This document shows, in pieces, positions 44,080-53,111 of a stretch of 64,000 bases of DNA. The position numbers and the translations under genes were made by a program. The DNA is from Rhizobiaceae bacterium (GTDB lineage Bacteria; Pseudomonadota; Alphaproteobacteria; Rhizobiales; Rhizobiaceae): positions 1 to 64,000 of the forward strand of contig JACVCH010000010.1 of the NCBI GenBank assembly GCA_016742175.1, written 5' to 3'. The notes below the pieces were generated by a model. That model saw only the letters and a list, made by a program, of their open reading frames with translations, did no database searches and was not told the DNA's origin. Numbering within the stretch: position 1 is the stretch's first letter; each line of letters begins with the position of its first letter.

Positions 44080-44907
44080 TCAGACCTTGTGCAGCTTCAT
44101 ATGCCGGTTCACGTCCTTGTAGAGCAGATACCGGAACCGGCCCGGCCCGCCTGCATAGCAGGCCTGCGGGCAAAAGGCGCGCAGCCACATGTAGTCGCCG
44201 GCCTCCACCTCGACCCAGTCCTTGTTGAGCTTGTAGACCGCCTTGCCCTCGAGGACGTAGAGGCCATGCTCCATGACATGCGTTTCCTCGAAGGGGATCA
44301 GCCCGCCGGGCTCGAAGGTGACGACCGTCACGTGCATGTCGTGGCGCAGATCCGCCAGGTCGACGAAGCGCGTCGTCGCCCAGGTGCCGCCGGTGTCGGG
44401 CATCGGCGCGGGGGCGATGTCGTTTTCGTTGAGGAAGAGCGGGTCGGGCGCATCGAGGCCTTCCACGAAGTCATACGCCTTGCGGACCCAGTGGAAGCGG
44501 GCGACTTCCTTGCCGTCATTCCTGAGGGTCCAGCCGCTTGCGGGCGGCAGATAGGCGTAGCCGCCGGGCGTCAGGATGTGGGCCTCGCCATCGAGCGTCA
44601 CGGTGATCTCGCCCTCGACGACGAAGAACACGCCCTCGGCGTCGGCTTCCGGCTCGGGCTGGTCCGAGCCGCCGCCCGGCTGCACTTCCATGATGTATTG
44701 CGAGAAGGTTTCGGCGAAGCCGGAGAGCGGGCGCGAGAGGACCCAGAGCCGCGTCTTGTCCCAGAAGGGCAGGTAGCTCGTCACGATATCGCTCATGACG
44801 CCTTTCGGAATCACCGCATAGGCCTCGGTGAAGACGGCGCGGCCGGTATGGAGTTCAGTCTGCGCTGGCAGGCCGCCAGTGGGTGCGTAATAGGTTCGCT
44901 CGGTCAT
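44080..44907 (-). CDS. allE: (S)-ureidoglycine aminohydrolase, bicupin
   Basis: A 275-residue double-cupin protein. Cupin 1 spans about 60-145 (GVFFVVEGEITVTLDGEAHIL) and cupin 2 about 185-265 (PGGLIPFEETHVMEHGLYVLEGKAVY, with metal ligands Glu and His). It releases ammonia from ureidoglycine to give ureidoglycolate for AllA. The start overlaps the puuE-uraD stop (ATGA at 44904). Confidence 0.92.
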   Translation of the reverse strand: MTERTYYAPTGGLPAQTELHTGRAVFTEAYAVIPKGVMSDIVTSYLPFWDKTRLWVLSRPLSGFAETFSQYIMEVQPGGGSDQPEPEADAEGVFFVVEGEITVTLDGEAHILTPGGYAYLPPASGWTLRNDGKEVARFHWVRKAYDFVEGLDAPDPLFLNENDIAPAPMPDTGGTWATTRFVDLADLRHDMHVTVVTFEPGGLIPFEETHVMEHGLYVLEGKAVYKLNKDWVEVEAGDYMWLRAFCPQACYAGGPGRFRYLLYKDVNRHMKLHKV

Positions 44908-46349
44908 TGGGGCAGGATGTCCTTCAGCCGCAGATAGGCGATGCGCTCGACCTGCTTGCAGGCCGTCGTGAATTCGGCGTCGCGGTCGTTAGCGACGCGG
45001 CGCTGGAACGCTTGGAGGATCGACGCCTTGGTGTTGTCCTTGACGGCGATGATGAACGGGAAGCCGAATTTGTCGACATAGGCGTCGTTCAGTTCGGTGA
45101 AGGTCGCGCGCTCCGCGTCGGTCAGGGCGTCGAGACCGGCGGAAGCCTGTTCCTTCGTCGATTCCTCGGTCAGCCGTTTGGCTTGCGCCAGCTTGCCGGC
45201 AAGATCGGGGTGGGCCTGCAGGACGCCCAGCCGCTCCGCCTCGCTGGCCGAGCGGAACATGCGTGCCAGTGCGTTGTGCAGGCCGCCCGCGCTGTCATGG
45301 GCCGGGCCGAGTTCGAGGTCGTAGGCGCGTTCGGCGATCCAGGGCGAATGCTCGAAGATCGAGCCGAAGCGCGAGACGAACTCGTCGCGCGCCATGCGGC
45401 TTGGGCTCAGCGCATGCGGCTTGTAGGGGTGGTTCGCGATCCAGTGATCGGCGATGTCGATGCGGCGCGCGACCCACGCCTTGTCGTGGCTCTTCACATA
45501 ATCGACGAAGCGCTTCAGCGCCGCGACTCGCCCCGGCCGCCCGACGAGGCGGCAATGGAGCCCGATGCTCATCATCGAGGGCCGGCCGGCGGCGCCTTCC
45601 GCATGATGCGTGTCGAACGCGTCCTTCAGATAGGCGAAGAACTGGTCGCCCGAGTTGAACCCCTGCGGCGTTGCGAAGCGCATGTCGTTGGCGTCGAGCG
45701 TATAGGGGATGACGAGTTGCGGATCGATCGCGCGGCCCTGTCCGTCATGGTCGAGCCAATAGGGCAAATCGTCGTCATAGGTGTCGGAAATCCAGGTGAA
45801 GCCGCCTTCCTGCGCTGCCAGCTTCACGGTGTTGACCGAGGTGCGGCCGACATAGAGCCCGTTCGGGCGCTCGCCGACGACTTCCGCATGGAGCCGGATC
45901 GCCTCGGTGAGATCGGCGCGCTCGGCGTCTTCGTCGTGGTCGCGATAGTCGATCCATTTCAAGCCGTGCGAGGCGATCTCCCAACCGGCGTCCTGCATCG
46001 CCGCTACCTGATCGGGCGAGCGGGCGAGCGCGTCTGCGACGCCGTAGACCGTCACCGGCAGGTCGGCCTCGGTGAACAGGCGATGGAGCCGCCAGAAGCC
46101 GGCGCGCGCGCCATATTCGTAGATCGATTCCATGTTCCAGTGGCGCTTGGCCGGCCAAGGCGCGGCGCCGACGACTTCGGACAGGAACGCTTCGGAGGCG
46201 GTGTCGCCATGAAGGACGCAGTTCTCGCCGCCTTCCTCGTAGTTGACGACGAAGGACACCGCCACATGCGCGCCGCCCGGCCAGTTCGCCTTTGGCGGAT
46301 TGGCGCCATAGCCGCGCATGTTGCGGACATATCGCTTCGGCTCGGTCAT
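44904..46349 (-). CDS. puuE-uraD: Fused allantoinase (PuuE type) and OHCU decarboxylase (UraD)
   Basis: A 481-residue fusion. Residues 1-305 form a polysaccharide-deacetylase-like allantoinase of the PuuE type (NYEEGGENCVLHGD, WEIASHGLKWIDYRDHD, GLYVGRTSVNT). Residues about 312-481 form the 2-oxo-4-hydroxy-4-carboxy-5-ureidoimidazoline decarboxylase (FVSRFGSIFEHSPWIAERAY, catalytic His in QAHPDLAGKLA, FGFPFIIAVKD). Order is later step first: UraD makes allantoin, PuuE opens it. Fusions of this kind occur in several rhizobia. It is divergent from uraH. Confidence 0.93.
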   Translation of the reverse strand: MTEPKRYVRNMRGYGANPPKANWPGGAHVAVSFVVNYEEGGENCVLHGDTASEAFLSEVVGAAPWPAKRHWNMESIYEYGARAGFWRLHRLFTEADLPVTVYGVADALARSPDQVAAMQDAGWEIASHGLKWIDYRDHDEDAERADLTEAIRLHAEVVGERPNGLYVGRTSVNTVKLAAQEGGFTWISDTYDDDLPYWLDHDGQGRAIDPQLVIPYTLDANDMRFATPQGFNSGDQFFAYLKDAFDTHHAEGAAGRPSMMSIGLHCRLVGRPGRVAALKRFVDYVKSHDKAWVARRIDIADHWIANHPYKPHALSPSRMARDEFVSRFGSIFEHSPWIAERAYDLELGPAHDSAGGLHNALARMFRSASEAERLGVLQAHPDLAGKLAQAKRLTEESTKEQASAGLDALTDAERATFTELNDAYVDKFGFPFIIAVKDNTKASILQAFQRRVANDRDAEFTTACKQVERIAYLRLKDILPQ

Positions 46350-46411
46350 CGACGTCTCCCCTGAGATCTTCAGGATAAGCGCGGAACGACGCGCCCATTC
46401 CCGGCGAAAAA

Positions 46412-46421
46412 TTTGAAAGTC
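46412..46421 (+). promoter_or_regulatory. Motif shared by two purine-gene promoters
   Basis: TTTGAAAGTC in the puuE/uraH divergent space; the same 10 bases occur at 53027-53036 in the LysR/puuD divergent space. It may be a common promoter or regulator element; two occurrences only. Confidence 0.3.
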
Positions 46422-46508
46422 TTTTTGTGGCCGCTCGCCTCCAGAGGGCTTATGACTTGCCTTAGGATCACCGACAATGGCTCGATAACAACAAAGAGGT
46501 GCTCGCAA

Positions 46509-46871
46509 ATGGCCAGTGGCGGAGGGCGTCTGACGACGCATGTGCTCGATACGGCTTCGGGCCGCCCGGCCGCGGGGCTGAAGATCGCGCTCTACAGGCT
46601 CGATGGGGATGACCGCGCGCATGTCAAATCCGTCACCACCAATGCGGACGGCCGCTGCGACGCGCCGCTGCTCGAAGGCGCGGACTTCGCGCCGGGGCAG
46701 TACGAACTGGTGTTTGCGGCGGGGGATTACCTGCGCGGTTCTGGGGTGCCCCTGCCCGAACCGCCGTTTCTCGATGAGGTGCCGATCCGGTTCGGGATGG
46801 CGGAGGCCGCGCATTACCACGTGCCGCTGCTGATCTCGCCTTATGGTTATTCGACGTATCGGGGGAGTTGA
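46509..46871 (+). CDS. uraH: 5-hydroxyisourate hydrolase
   Basis: A 120-residue transthyretin-like enzyme: N-terminal [14 protein letters not shown] and the C-terminal signature YSTYRGS. It hydrolyses 5-hydroxyisourate, the product of PuuD, to OHCU. The ATG at 46509 is preceded by AAAGAGGTG. It is followed by a palindromic element and xdhA. Confidence 0.95.
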   Translation: MASGGGRLTTHVLDTASGRPAAGLKIALYRLDGDDRAHVKSVTTNADGRCDAPLLEGADFAPGQYELVFAAGDYLRGSGVPLPEPPFLDEVPIRFGMAEAAHYHVPLLISPYGYSTYRGS

Positions 46872-46902
46872 GGGTTGATGACGATGTGTATGCCCTACGT
46901 TG

Positions 46903-47014
46903 CCCCCCTCTGTCCTGCCGGACATCTCCCCCGCACGGGGGGAGATCACGCGCGTCATCTATGGAGGCTAATCTCCCCCCTCGCGGGGGAGATGCCCGGC
47001 AGGGCAGAGGGGGG
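46903..47014. repeat. Family A palindromic element (112 bp)
   Basis: Left arm CCCCCCTCTGTCCTGCCGGA, right arm GCCCGGCAGGGCAGAGGGG: the arms differ at two positions, showing partial decay or mosaic origin. The loop is in the opposite orientation to most copies. It lies between uraH and xdhA. Confidence 0.88.
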
Positions 47015-47053
47015 CGTGAAGGGGCGCAGCCGTAAACCGAACGAGGTCGCAAA

Positions 47054-48517
47054 TTGACCCCCCGCTCCCACCTCCGCTTCCTCCTCAACGGCGAGGACGT
47101 CACCCTCCCCGACGTCCGCCCCGACGCGACGCTGCTCGATTTCCTGCGCCTCGACCGCGCGCTGAAAGGCACCAAGGAAGGCTGTGCGGAAGGCGATTGC
47201 GGCGCATGCACGGTGCTGGTCGGGCGCCTGGCCGGCGACAGGCTCGTCTATGAAGGCGTCAATGCCTGCATCCGGTTCACCGGGTCACTCGACGGCTGCC
47301 ACGTCGTCACCATCGAGCATCTGCGCGGTGCAGATGGCGGACTTCACCCGGTCCAGCAGGCGATGGTGGATTTCCACGGCTCGCAATGCGGCTTCTGCAC
47401 GCCCGGATTCGTCATGTCGCTCTATGCGCTGTGGATGCGCGAGCCGAACCCGTCCGACGCGACGATCGAAAAGGCGCTTCAGGGCAATCTGTGCCGCTGC
47501 ACCGGTTACGAGGCGATCATGCGCGCGGCGCGGGCGATCTCGTCCTATGGCGAAGCGGGCCGCGACCCGCTCGTCGCCGAGCGCGCCGAGGTGATCGCCA
47601 GGCTGAAAGCCATGCGCGACGGAACGCGCGTCGAGATCGGCGCGGGCAAGGGCCGGCTCGTCGTGCCTGCGTCTGTCGACGACCTCGCGGCGGTCCTCGA
47701 AGCCGAGCCGAATGCGCGCATCGTCGCCGGTTCGACCGATGTCGGGCTTTGGGTCACCAAGCATTTCCGCGATATCTCGCCCGTCGTCTTCATCGGTGGG
47801 CTCGACGCGTTGCGGCAGGTGTCGGAGGCGGACGGCACGATCACGATCGGCGCCAGCGTCAGCTACACGGACGCCTATGCGGCGCTCGCGACACGCATTC
47901 CGGCGCTGCGGCCGCTGCTCGACCGGATCGGCGGCGACCAGGTGCGCAACATGGGCACCATCGGCGGCAACATCGCCAATGGTTCGCCGATCGGCGACAC
48001 GCCGCCGCCCTTGATCGCGCTCGGCGCGTCGGTGACCCTGCGCAAGGGCGCGGCGCGCCGCACGATCGCGCTCGAGGAGTTCTTCATCGATTACGGCAAG
48101 CAGGACCGGGCGCCGGGCGAATTCGTCGAGGCGGTGCATGTGCCGGTGCCGGATGCCGGGGCGCTGTTCGCGGTCCACAAGATCACCAAGCGCCGCGACG
48201 AGGACATCACCGCCGTGCTCGGGGCGTTTTTGCTGACCATTGATGGCGGCAAGGTCGCATCCGCGCGCATCGCCTATGGCGGCATGGCGGCGACGCCGAA
48301 GCGGGCGAGGGCCGTCGAGGTGGCGCTCGTAGGAAACGCTTGGACGGAGGAGACGGTCGGGGCTGCGATGGCGGTTTATGAGCAGGATTTCCAGCCGATC
48401 TCCGACATGCGTGCGAGCGCGGAGTATCGGATGATGACGGCGAGGAACTTGCTGATGCGGGTGTTTGTGGAAAGTTCCGGCGAGACGGCGACCGTTTCGC
48501 GGCATGAGGCGGCCTGA
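47054..48517 (+). CDS. xdhA: Xanthine dehydrogenase small subunit (Fe-S/FAD)
   Basis: A 487-residue subunit. N-terminal plant-type 2Fe-2S domain (CAEGDCGACTVLV), second cluster domain (GSQCGFCTPGF, CRCTGY), then the FAD domain with AGSTDVGLW and GTIGGNIANGSPIGDTPP. Translation seems to begin at TTG 47054, with GAGGT about 7 bases ahead. It carries electrons from the molybdenum subunit XdhB to NAD. Confidence 0.93.
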   Translation: MTPRSHLRFLLNGEDVTLPDVRPDATLLDFLRLDRALKGTKEGCAEGDCGACTVLVGRLAGDRLVYEGVNACIRFTGSLDGCHVVTIEHLRGADGGLHPVQQAMVDFHGSQCGFCTPGFVMSLYALWMREPNPSDATIEKALQGNLCRCTGYEAIMRAARAISSYGEAGRDPLVAERAEVIARLKAMRDGTRVEIGAGKGRLVVPASVDDLAAVLEAEPNARIVAGSTDVGLWVTKHFRDISPVVFIGGLDALRQVSEADGTITIGASVSYTDAYAALATRIPALRPLLDRIGGDQVRNMGTIGGNIANGSPIGDTPPPLIALGASVTLRKGAARRTIALEEFFIDYGKQDRAPGEFVEAVHVPVPDAGALFAVHKITKRRDEDITAVLGAFLLTIDGGKVASARIAYGGMAATPKRARAVEVALVGNAWTEETVGAAMAVYEQDFQPISDMRASAEYRMMTARNLLMRVFVESSGETATVSRHEAA

Positions 48518-48537
48518 AATGTATCTGCTCCACGCCA

Positions 48538-48649
48538 CCCCCCTCTGGCCTGCCGGCCATCTCCCCCTCAAGGGGGGAGATCATGCGGTGTCGGCGACGA
48601 GACTAATCTCCCCCCTCGCGGGGGAGATGTCCGGCAGGACAGAGGGGGG
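48538..48649. repeat. Family A palindromic element (112 bp)
   Basis: Arms CCCCCCTCTGGCCTGCCGGC / GTCCGGCAGGACAGAGGGGG, loop type 1 in reverse orientation. It separates xdhA and xdhB, whose products form one enzyme, so it lies inside an operon. Confidence 0.9.
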
Positions 48650-48682
48650 CGCGAAGGATCGCAACGTTTCGGGGGCAGGCCG

Positions 48683-51028
48683 ATGAACAAGCACGCCCAG
48701 CCCGACCTGACCGCAGCCGCCATCAAGGGCGGGGTCGCGACCGACCAGCGGCATGATTCCGCCGCCAAGCACGTCACCGGCAGCGCCGTCTATATCGACG
48801 ACATCGCCGAGCCGGCGGGCACGCTGCACGGGTGTCTCGGCCTCTCGACCATCGCGCACGGCGCGGTCAAATCCATCGACCTCGATGCGGTTGGTTCCTC
48901 GCCGGGCGTCGTCGCGGTGCTGACCGGCCATGACGTGCCCGGTGTCAACGACATCTCGCCGACCGGTCGGCATGACGAGCCGGTGCTGGCAACGGAAAAG
49001 GTCGAGTTTTTCGGCCAGCCGCTCTTCGCCGTCGTCGCCGAAACGCGCGAGGCTGCGCGGCGGGCGTGCAGACTGGCGAAGATCGAGTACGACGCGCTGC
49101 CCTTCACCACGGACATCGGCGGCCTGGATGCGAAGTCTGGCCGCATGGTCGCGCCGCCGTTGACGCTGAAGCGCGGCGAAGCGGAACAGGCCATCGCGTC
49201 GGCGCCGCACCGGCTCAAGGGCCGAATGCGCGTCGGCGGGCAGGACCATTTCTACCTCGAAGGCCATATCGCGCTCGCGATCCCCGGCGAGGATGACGAC
49301 GTCACCGTTCATTCCTCGACCCAGCATCCGAGCGAAGTCCAGCACATGGTCGCGCACGCGCTCGGGGTTGCCTCGCACGCCGTCACGGTCGAGGTGCGGC
49401 GCATGGGCGGCGGGTTCGGCGGCAAGGAGACGCAGTCGAACCAGTTCGCCGCTATCGCCGCCATCGCGGCGAAGAAGCTGAAGCGACCGGTGAAGATCCG
49501 TCCCGATCGCGATGACGATATGATCGCCACGGGCAAGCGCCACGACTTCCTGATCGACTACGAGGTTGGCTTCGACGAGGATGGTACGATCCGCGGCGTG
49601 GACTACACCTACGCCGCGCGCTGCGGCTTCTCGTCGGACCTGTCCGGTCCGGTCACCGACCGCGCGCTGTTCCACTGCGACAATTCCTATTTCTACCCGG
49701 CGGTCCACGCGCAATCCGCGCCGCTCTATACCAACACGGTCTCGAACACCGCGTTTCGCGGTTTCGGCGGCCCGCAGGGCATGATGGGGGCCGAGCGCGT
49801 CATCGACGAGATCGCATTCGCGCTCGGCAAGGACCCGCTGGAGGTGCGCAAGGCGAATTTCTACGGCACTTCCGATCGCAACGTGACGCCCTACCACCAG
49901 ACGGTGGAGGACAACATCGTCCACCGCATTGTCGCCGAACTGGAGGCGTCCTGCGACTACCAGCGCCGGCGCGCGGAGATCGCCGCCTTCAACGCGACGA
50001 GCCGCATCGTCAAGCGCGGCCTTGCGCTGACGCCGGTCAAGTTCGGCATCTCCTTCACCGCCACGCATTTCAACCAGGCGGGCGCGCTCGTGCATGTCTA
50101 TACGGACGGCTCGGTTCACCTGAACCATGGCGGCACGGAGATGGGGCAGGGGCTCTACGTCAAGGTCGCGCAGGTGGTGGCCGAAGAGTTCCAGATCGAC
50201 ATCTCGAACGTGAAGATCACCGCGACGACGACGGGCAAGGTGCCGAACACGTCGGCCACCGCCGCTTCGTCCGGCACGGATCTGAACGGCATGGCGGCGC
50301 AGAACGCGGCACGTCAGATCAAGGATCGGCTGTGCGATTTCGCGTCCGAGAAATACGGCCTGCCGAAGGACCAGATCGTCTTCCTGCCCAACCGGGTGCG
50401 GATCGGCAACCAGGAAATTCCCTTCGCCGATCTCGTCAAGCAAGCCTACATGGCGCGCGTCCAGCTTTCGGCGGCCGGATTCTACAAGACGCCGAAAATC
50501 CACTGGGATCGCGACAAAGGCGAGGGACGGCCGTTCTATTATTTCGCCTATGGCGCTTCGTGCTCGGAAGTGTCGATCGACACGCTGACCGGCGAATATG
50601 TCGTCGAACGCACCGACATCCTGCACGAGACGGGCCGCTCCTTGAACCGGATCATCGACCTTGGCCAGATCGAGGGCGGGTTCGTGCAGGGCATGGGCTG
50701 GCTGACGACGGAGGAACTCGTCTGGGACGACAAGGGGCGCCTCAGGACCCACGCGCCGTCGACCTACAAGATACCGCTCGCCTCGGACCGGCCGAAGATC
50801 TTCAACGTGACGCTGGCCGATTGGCCGGAGGCGAACGAGCCGACGGTGCACCGCTCAAAGGCCGTCGGCGAGCCGCCTTTCATGCTGGCGATGTCGGTGT
50901 TCCATGCGCTCTCGGATGCGGTGGCGAGCGTCGGCGGGCACAAGGTTTTTCCCGCGCTCGATGCGCCCGCGACGCCGGAGCGGGTGTTGATGGCGGTGGA
51001 GCGGGTGCGCAAGGTTGCGAGCGGCTAG
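48683..51028 (+). CDS. xdhB: Xanthine dehydrogenase molybdenum-binding subunit
   Basis: A 781-residue subunit of the molybdenum hydroxylase family. QDHFYLEGH, MGGGFGGKE, AFRGFGGPQG, GGTEMGQGLYVK and the catalytic Glu730 in KAVGEPPF are all present. It oxidises hypoxanthine and xanthine to urate. It follows xdhA across a family A element and precedes xdhC across another. Confidence 0.95.
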   Translation: MNKHAQPDLTAAAIKGGVATDQRHDSAAKHVTGSAVYIDDIAEPAGTLHGCLGLSTIAHGAVKSIDLDAVGSSPGVVAVLTGHDVPGVNDISPTGRHDEPVLATEKVEFFGQPLFAVVAETREAARRACRLAKIEYDALPFTTDIGGLDAKSGRMVAPPLTLKRGEAEQAIASAPHRLKGRMRVGGQDHFYLEGHIALAIPGEDDDVTVHSSTQHPSEVQHMVAHALGVASHAVTVEVRRMGGGFGGKETQSNQFAAIAAIAAKKLKRPVKIRPDRDDDMIATGKRHDFLIDYEVGFDEDGTIRGVDYTYAARCGFSSDLSGPVTDRALFHCDNSYFYPAVHAQSAPLYTNTVSNTAFRGFGGPQGMMGAERVIDEIAFALGKDPLEVRKANFYGTSDRNVTPYHQTVEDNIVHRIVAELEASCDYQRRRAEIAAFNATSRIVKRGLALTPVKFGISFTATHFNQAGALVHVYTDGSVHLNHGGTEMGQGLYVKVAQVVAEEFQIDISNVKITATTTGKVPNTSATAASSGTDLNGMAAQNAARQIKDRLCDFASEKYGLPKDQIVFLPNRVRIGNQEIPFADLVKQAYMARVQLSAAGFYKTPKIHWDRDKGEGRPFYYFAYGASCSEVSIDTLTGEYVVERTDILHETGRSLNRIIDLGQIEGGFVQGMGWLTTEELVWDDKGRLRTHAPSTYKIPLASDRPKIFNVTLADWPEANEPTVHRSKAVGEPPFMLAMSVFHALSDAVASVGGHKVFPALDAPATPERVLMAVERVRKVASG

Positions 51029-51085
51029 CCCGATGCGAATGCGCGCGGACAGGCTATAGAACAGCGATGCTTGTGATCCTTCACG

Positions 51086-51233
51086 CCCCCCTCTGTCCTG
51101 CCGGCCGCCCTGGCCCGAGCCACGGGTCTCGGCCCGTCCTTCGGACACCCCGCAAGGGGGGAGATTATTCTCTTCGCCGACATAGCGTGATCTCCCCCCT
51201 TGCGGGGGAGATGTCCGGCAGGACAGAGGGGGG
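51086..51233. repeat. Family A palindromic element with 40-bp insert (148 bp)
   Basis: Same extended left arm as the copy at 31607-31754, nearly identical over the additional 40 bases. Loop is a type 1 variant (CTCTTCGCCGACATAGCGTG). It lies between xdhB and xdhC. Confidence 0.9.
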
Positions 51234-51260
51234 CAACGTAGGGTGCAGTGCCTCCCACAC

Positions 51261-52079
51261 ATGGCGCGCTCCATGACCACCCTCCCCACCTTCCTCTCCA
51301 CCCACCCCGACCTCGCCATCGTCGAGGTCCGCTCCGCCGTCGGCTCCACGCCGCGCGAGGTCGGGGCGTGGATGCTCGTCTCGCCGACCGCCATCTTCGG
51401 AACGATCGGCGGCGGGCAGCTCGAATTCATGGCGATCGACCGCGCGCGCGAGATGATCGCCGCCGGCAGCCCGAAGACCGACCTCCTCGACATCCCCCTC
51501 GGGCCCGAGATCGGCCAGTGCTGCGGTGGGCGAACGGGGATCGACATCGCCCTCGTCGATGCCGAACTGCGCGCCGCGATCACGAAGCGGGTCGAGCGAG
51601 AAGAAGCGATGCAGCCGCACGTGCTGCTCTTCGGCGGCGGCCATGTGGGCCATGCGCTCGCGGCGGCGCTGGCGCTCGTGCCGGTGCACGTCACCATCGT
51701 CGAGACGCGCGCCGATGCACTCGACGGCATGCCGGACAGCGTGGCGACGCGGCTGACTCCGGTGCCCGAAGAGAGCGTGCGCGACGCACCGGCCGGCTCC
51801 GCCTTTGTCGTCCTGACGCACGACCACGCGCTCGATTTCCTGATCGTCGCCGAAGCGCTCAAGCGCGATGACGCGGCCTATGTCGGCATGATCGGATCGA
51901 AGACCAAGCGTGCGACGTTCAAAAGCTGGTATCTGAAGGAAGCCGGCGGCTCGGAGGCTGACCTTGCCCGGCTCGTCTGCCCGATCGGAGGCTCCACGGT
52001 GAAGGACAAGCGCCCCGCCGTCATTGCGGCGATGGCGACCGCGGAGATTTCGGCCGCGCTTTTCAGCGCGGCTTCATGA
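51261..52079 (+). CDS. xdhC: Xanthine dehydrogenase accessory protein XdhC
   Basis: About 272 residues. GSTPREVGAWM, GTIGGGQLE and LGPEIGQCCGG form the N-terminal XdhC domain; a Rossmann fold (LLFGGGHVGHAL) follows, and YVGMIGSKTKRATF closes it. XdhC binds and sulfurates molybdenum cofactor and inserts it into XdhB. The start could be ATG 51261 or 51273; neither has a clear ribosome site. Its last 17 bp overlap the convergent LysR gene. Confidence 0.92.
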   Translation: MARSMTTLPTFLSTHPDLAIVEVRSAVGSTPREVGAWMLVSPTAIFGTIGGGQLEFMAIDRAREMIAAGSPKTDLLDIPLGPEIGQCCGGRTGIDIALVDAELRAAITKRVEREEAMQPHVLLFGGGHVGHALAAALALVPVHVTIVETRADALDGMPDSVATRLTPVPEESVRDAPAGSAFVVLTHDHALDFLIVAEALKRDDAAYVGMIGSKTKRATFKSWYLKEAGGSEADLARLVCPIGGSTVKDKRPAVIAAMATAEISAALFSAAS

Positions 52080-52983
52080 TGTCGCGGATCAGGCGCTGGC
52101 AGCGCTCGGCCATGAAATCGAGCAGCAGGCGCACCTTCGGGTCCTGAAACTTGCGGTGCGGATAGACCGCTGCAAGCTGGACCGGCGTCGGCGGCGTTTC
52201 GGGCAGGATGACCTTCAGCCGCCAGTCGCGGATGAAGGGCTCGACCTCGAAGCGCGGCTTCATGACGATGCCCCGCCCGGACAGGGCCCAACTCGTCAAC
52301 ACGTCGCCATCGTCGGAATCGAACGGCCCGCGCACGTCGAATTTCTGGACGCCTTCGGCGGTCTGCAGCGGCCAGTAGAATTCGCGCGCGCCGGGAAAGC
52401 GCAATAGCAGGCAGTCGTGGCGCTGGTCGATCAAATCCTGCGGCTGTTGCGGTTCGCCGCGCGCTTCAAGGTATTGCGGAGCGGCGACCAGCACGCGCTC
52501 GCAGTCCATGACGCCACGCATCCGAAGGCTCGAATCCTCCAATTGGCCGAGCCGGAAGGCGACGTCGATGCCTTCCTTCATCATGTCGACATTGTGGTCC
52601 GACAGGCGCAGCCGCACCTCGATATCGGGATAGCGGTCGTGGAAATCGGGAATGCCCGACGCGATCAGCCGGCGGCCGAGCCCGAGCGGCGCAGTGACGC
52701 GGATCGTGCCGCGCGGCTGGCCGGACAGCGAGGTGACCGCGGCTTCCGCGTCGGTCACCGCATCGAGCACCTTCTTGGCGCCGTCATAGAAGATGCGGCC
52801 GTGCTCGGTCGGCATCAGTTGCCGCGTGGTGCGGTTGAAGAGCCGCACGCCGAGGTGCTTTTCCAGTTCCTTGATGCGGTTGGAGGCGACGGCGGGCGAA
52901 ATGCGCATGTCGCGCCCGGCGGCCGACAGATTGCCGAGTTCCACCACGCGCACGAAGACCGCGATATTGTCCAGATAGGCCAT
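52063..52983 (-). CDS. LysR family transcriptional regulator
   Basis: A 306-residue regulator: N-terminal winged helix (FVRVVELGNLSAAGRDMRISPAVASNRIKELEKHLGVRLFNRTTRQL) and C-terminal periplasmic-binding-like effector domain. It is divergent from puuD across 128 bp, so it probably controls puuD-guaD and perhaps the xdh genes; the effector may be urate or another purine intermediate. This is inferred from position. Confidence 0.9.
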   Translation of the reverse strand: MAYLDNIAVFVRVVELGNLSAAGRDMRISPAVASNRIKELEKHLGVRLFNRTTRQLMPTEHGRIFYDGAKKVLDAVTDAEAAVTSLSGQPRGTIRVTAPLGLGRRLIASGIPDFHDRYPDIEVRLRLSDHNVDMMKEGIDVAFRLGQLEDSSLRMRGVMDCERVLVAAPQYLEARGEPQQPQDLIDQRHDCLLLRFPGAREFYWPLQTAEGVQKFDVRGPFDSDDGDVLTSWALSGRGIVMKPRFEVEPFIRDWRLKVILPETPPTPVQLAAVYPHRKFQDPKVRLLLDFMAERCQRLIRDIMKPR

Positions 52984-53026
52984 CAGCCGCTCCCAAGCCC
53001 CTGCGGCCTAGCATTTTAGAGTTTTT

Positions 53027-53036
53027 TTTGAAAGTC
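53027..53036 (+). promoter_or_regulatory. Motif shared by two purine-gene promoters
   Basis: Second copy of TTTGAAAGTC, within the LysR/puuD divergent space and following a run of T. The first copy is at 46412-46421. Confidence 0.3.
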
Positions 53037-53111
53037 ATCGCGTCGCTTCCCTCTTCCGCATTGAACCGTCGCGCGTAAAGTCCGAGGCTGGAATTTGCCG
53101 AGGGCTCACAC

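Noticed and set aside
48581-50851. 756-codon minus-strand frame opposite xdhB
   Set aside because: xdhB carries all molybdenum hydroxylase motifs; the opposite frame has none and starts within a repeat.
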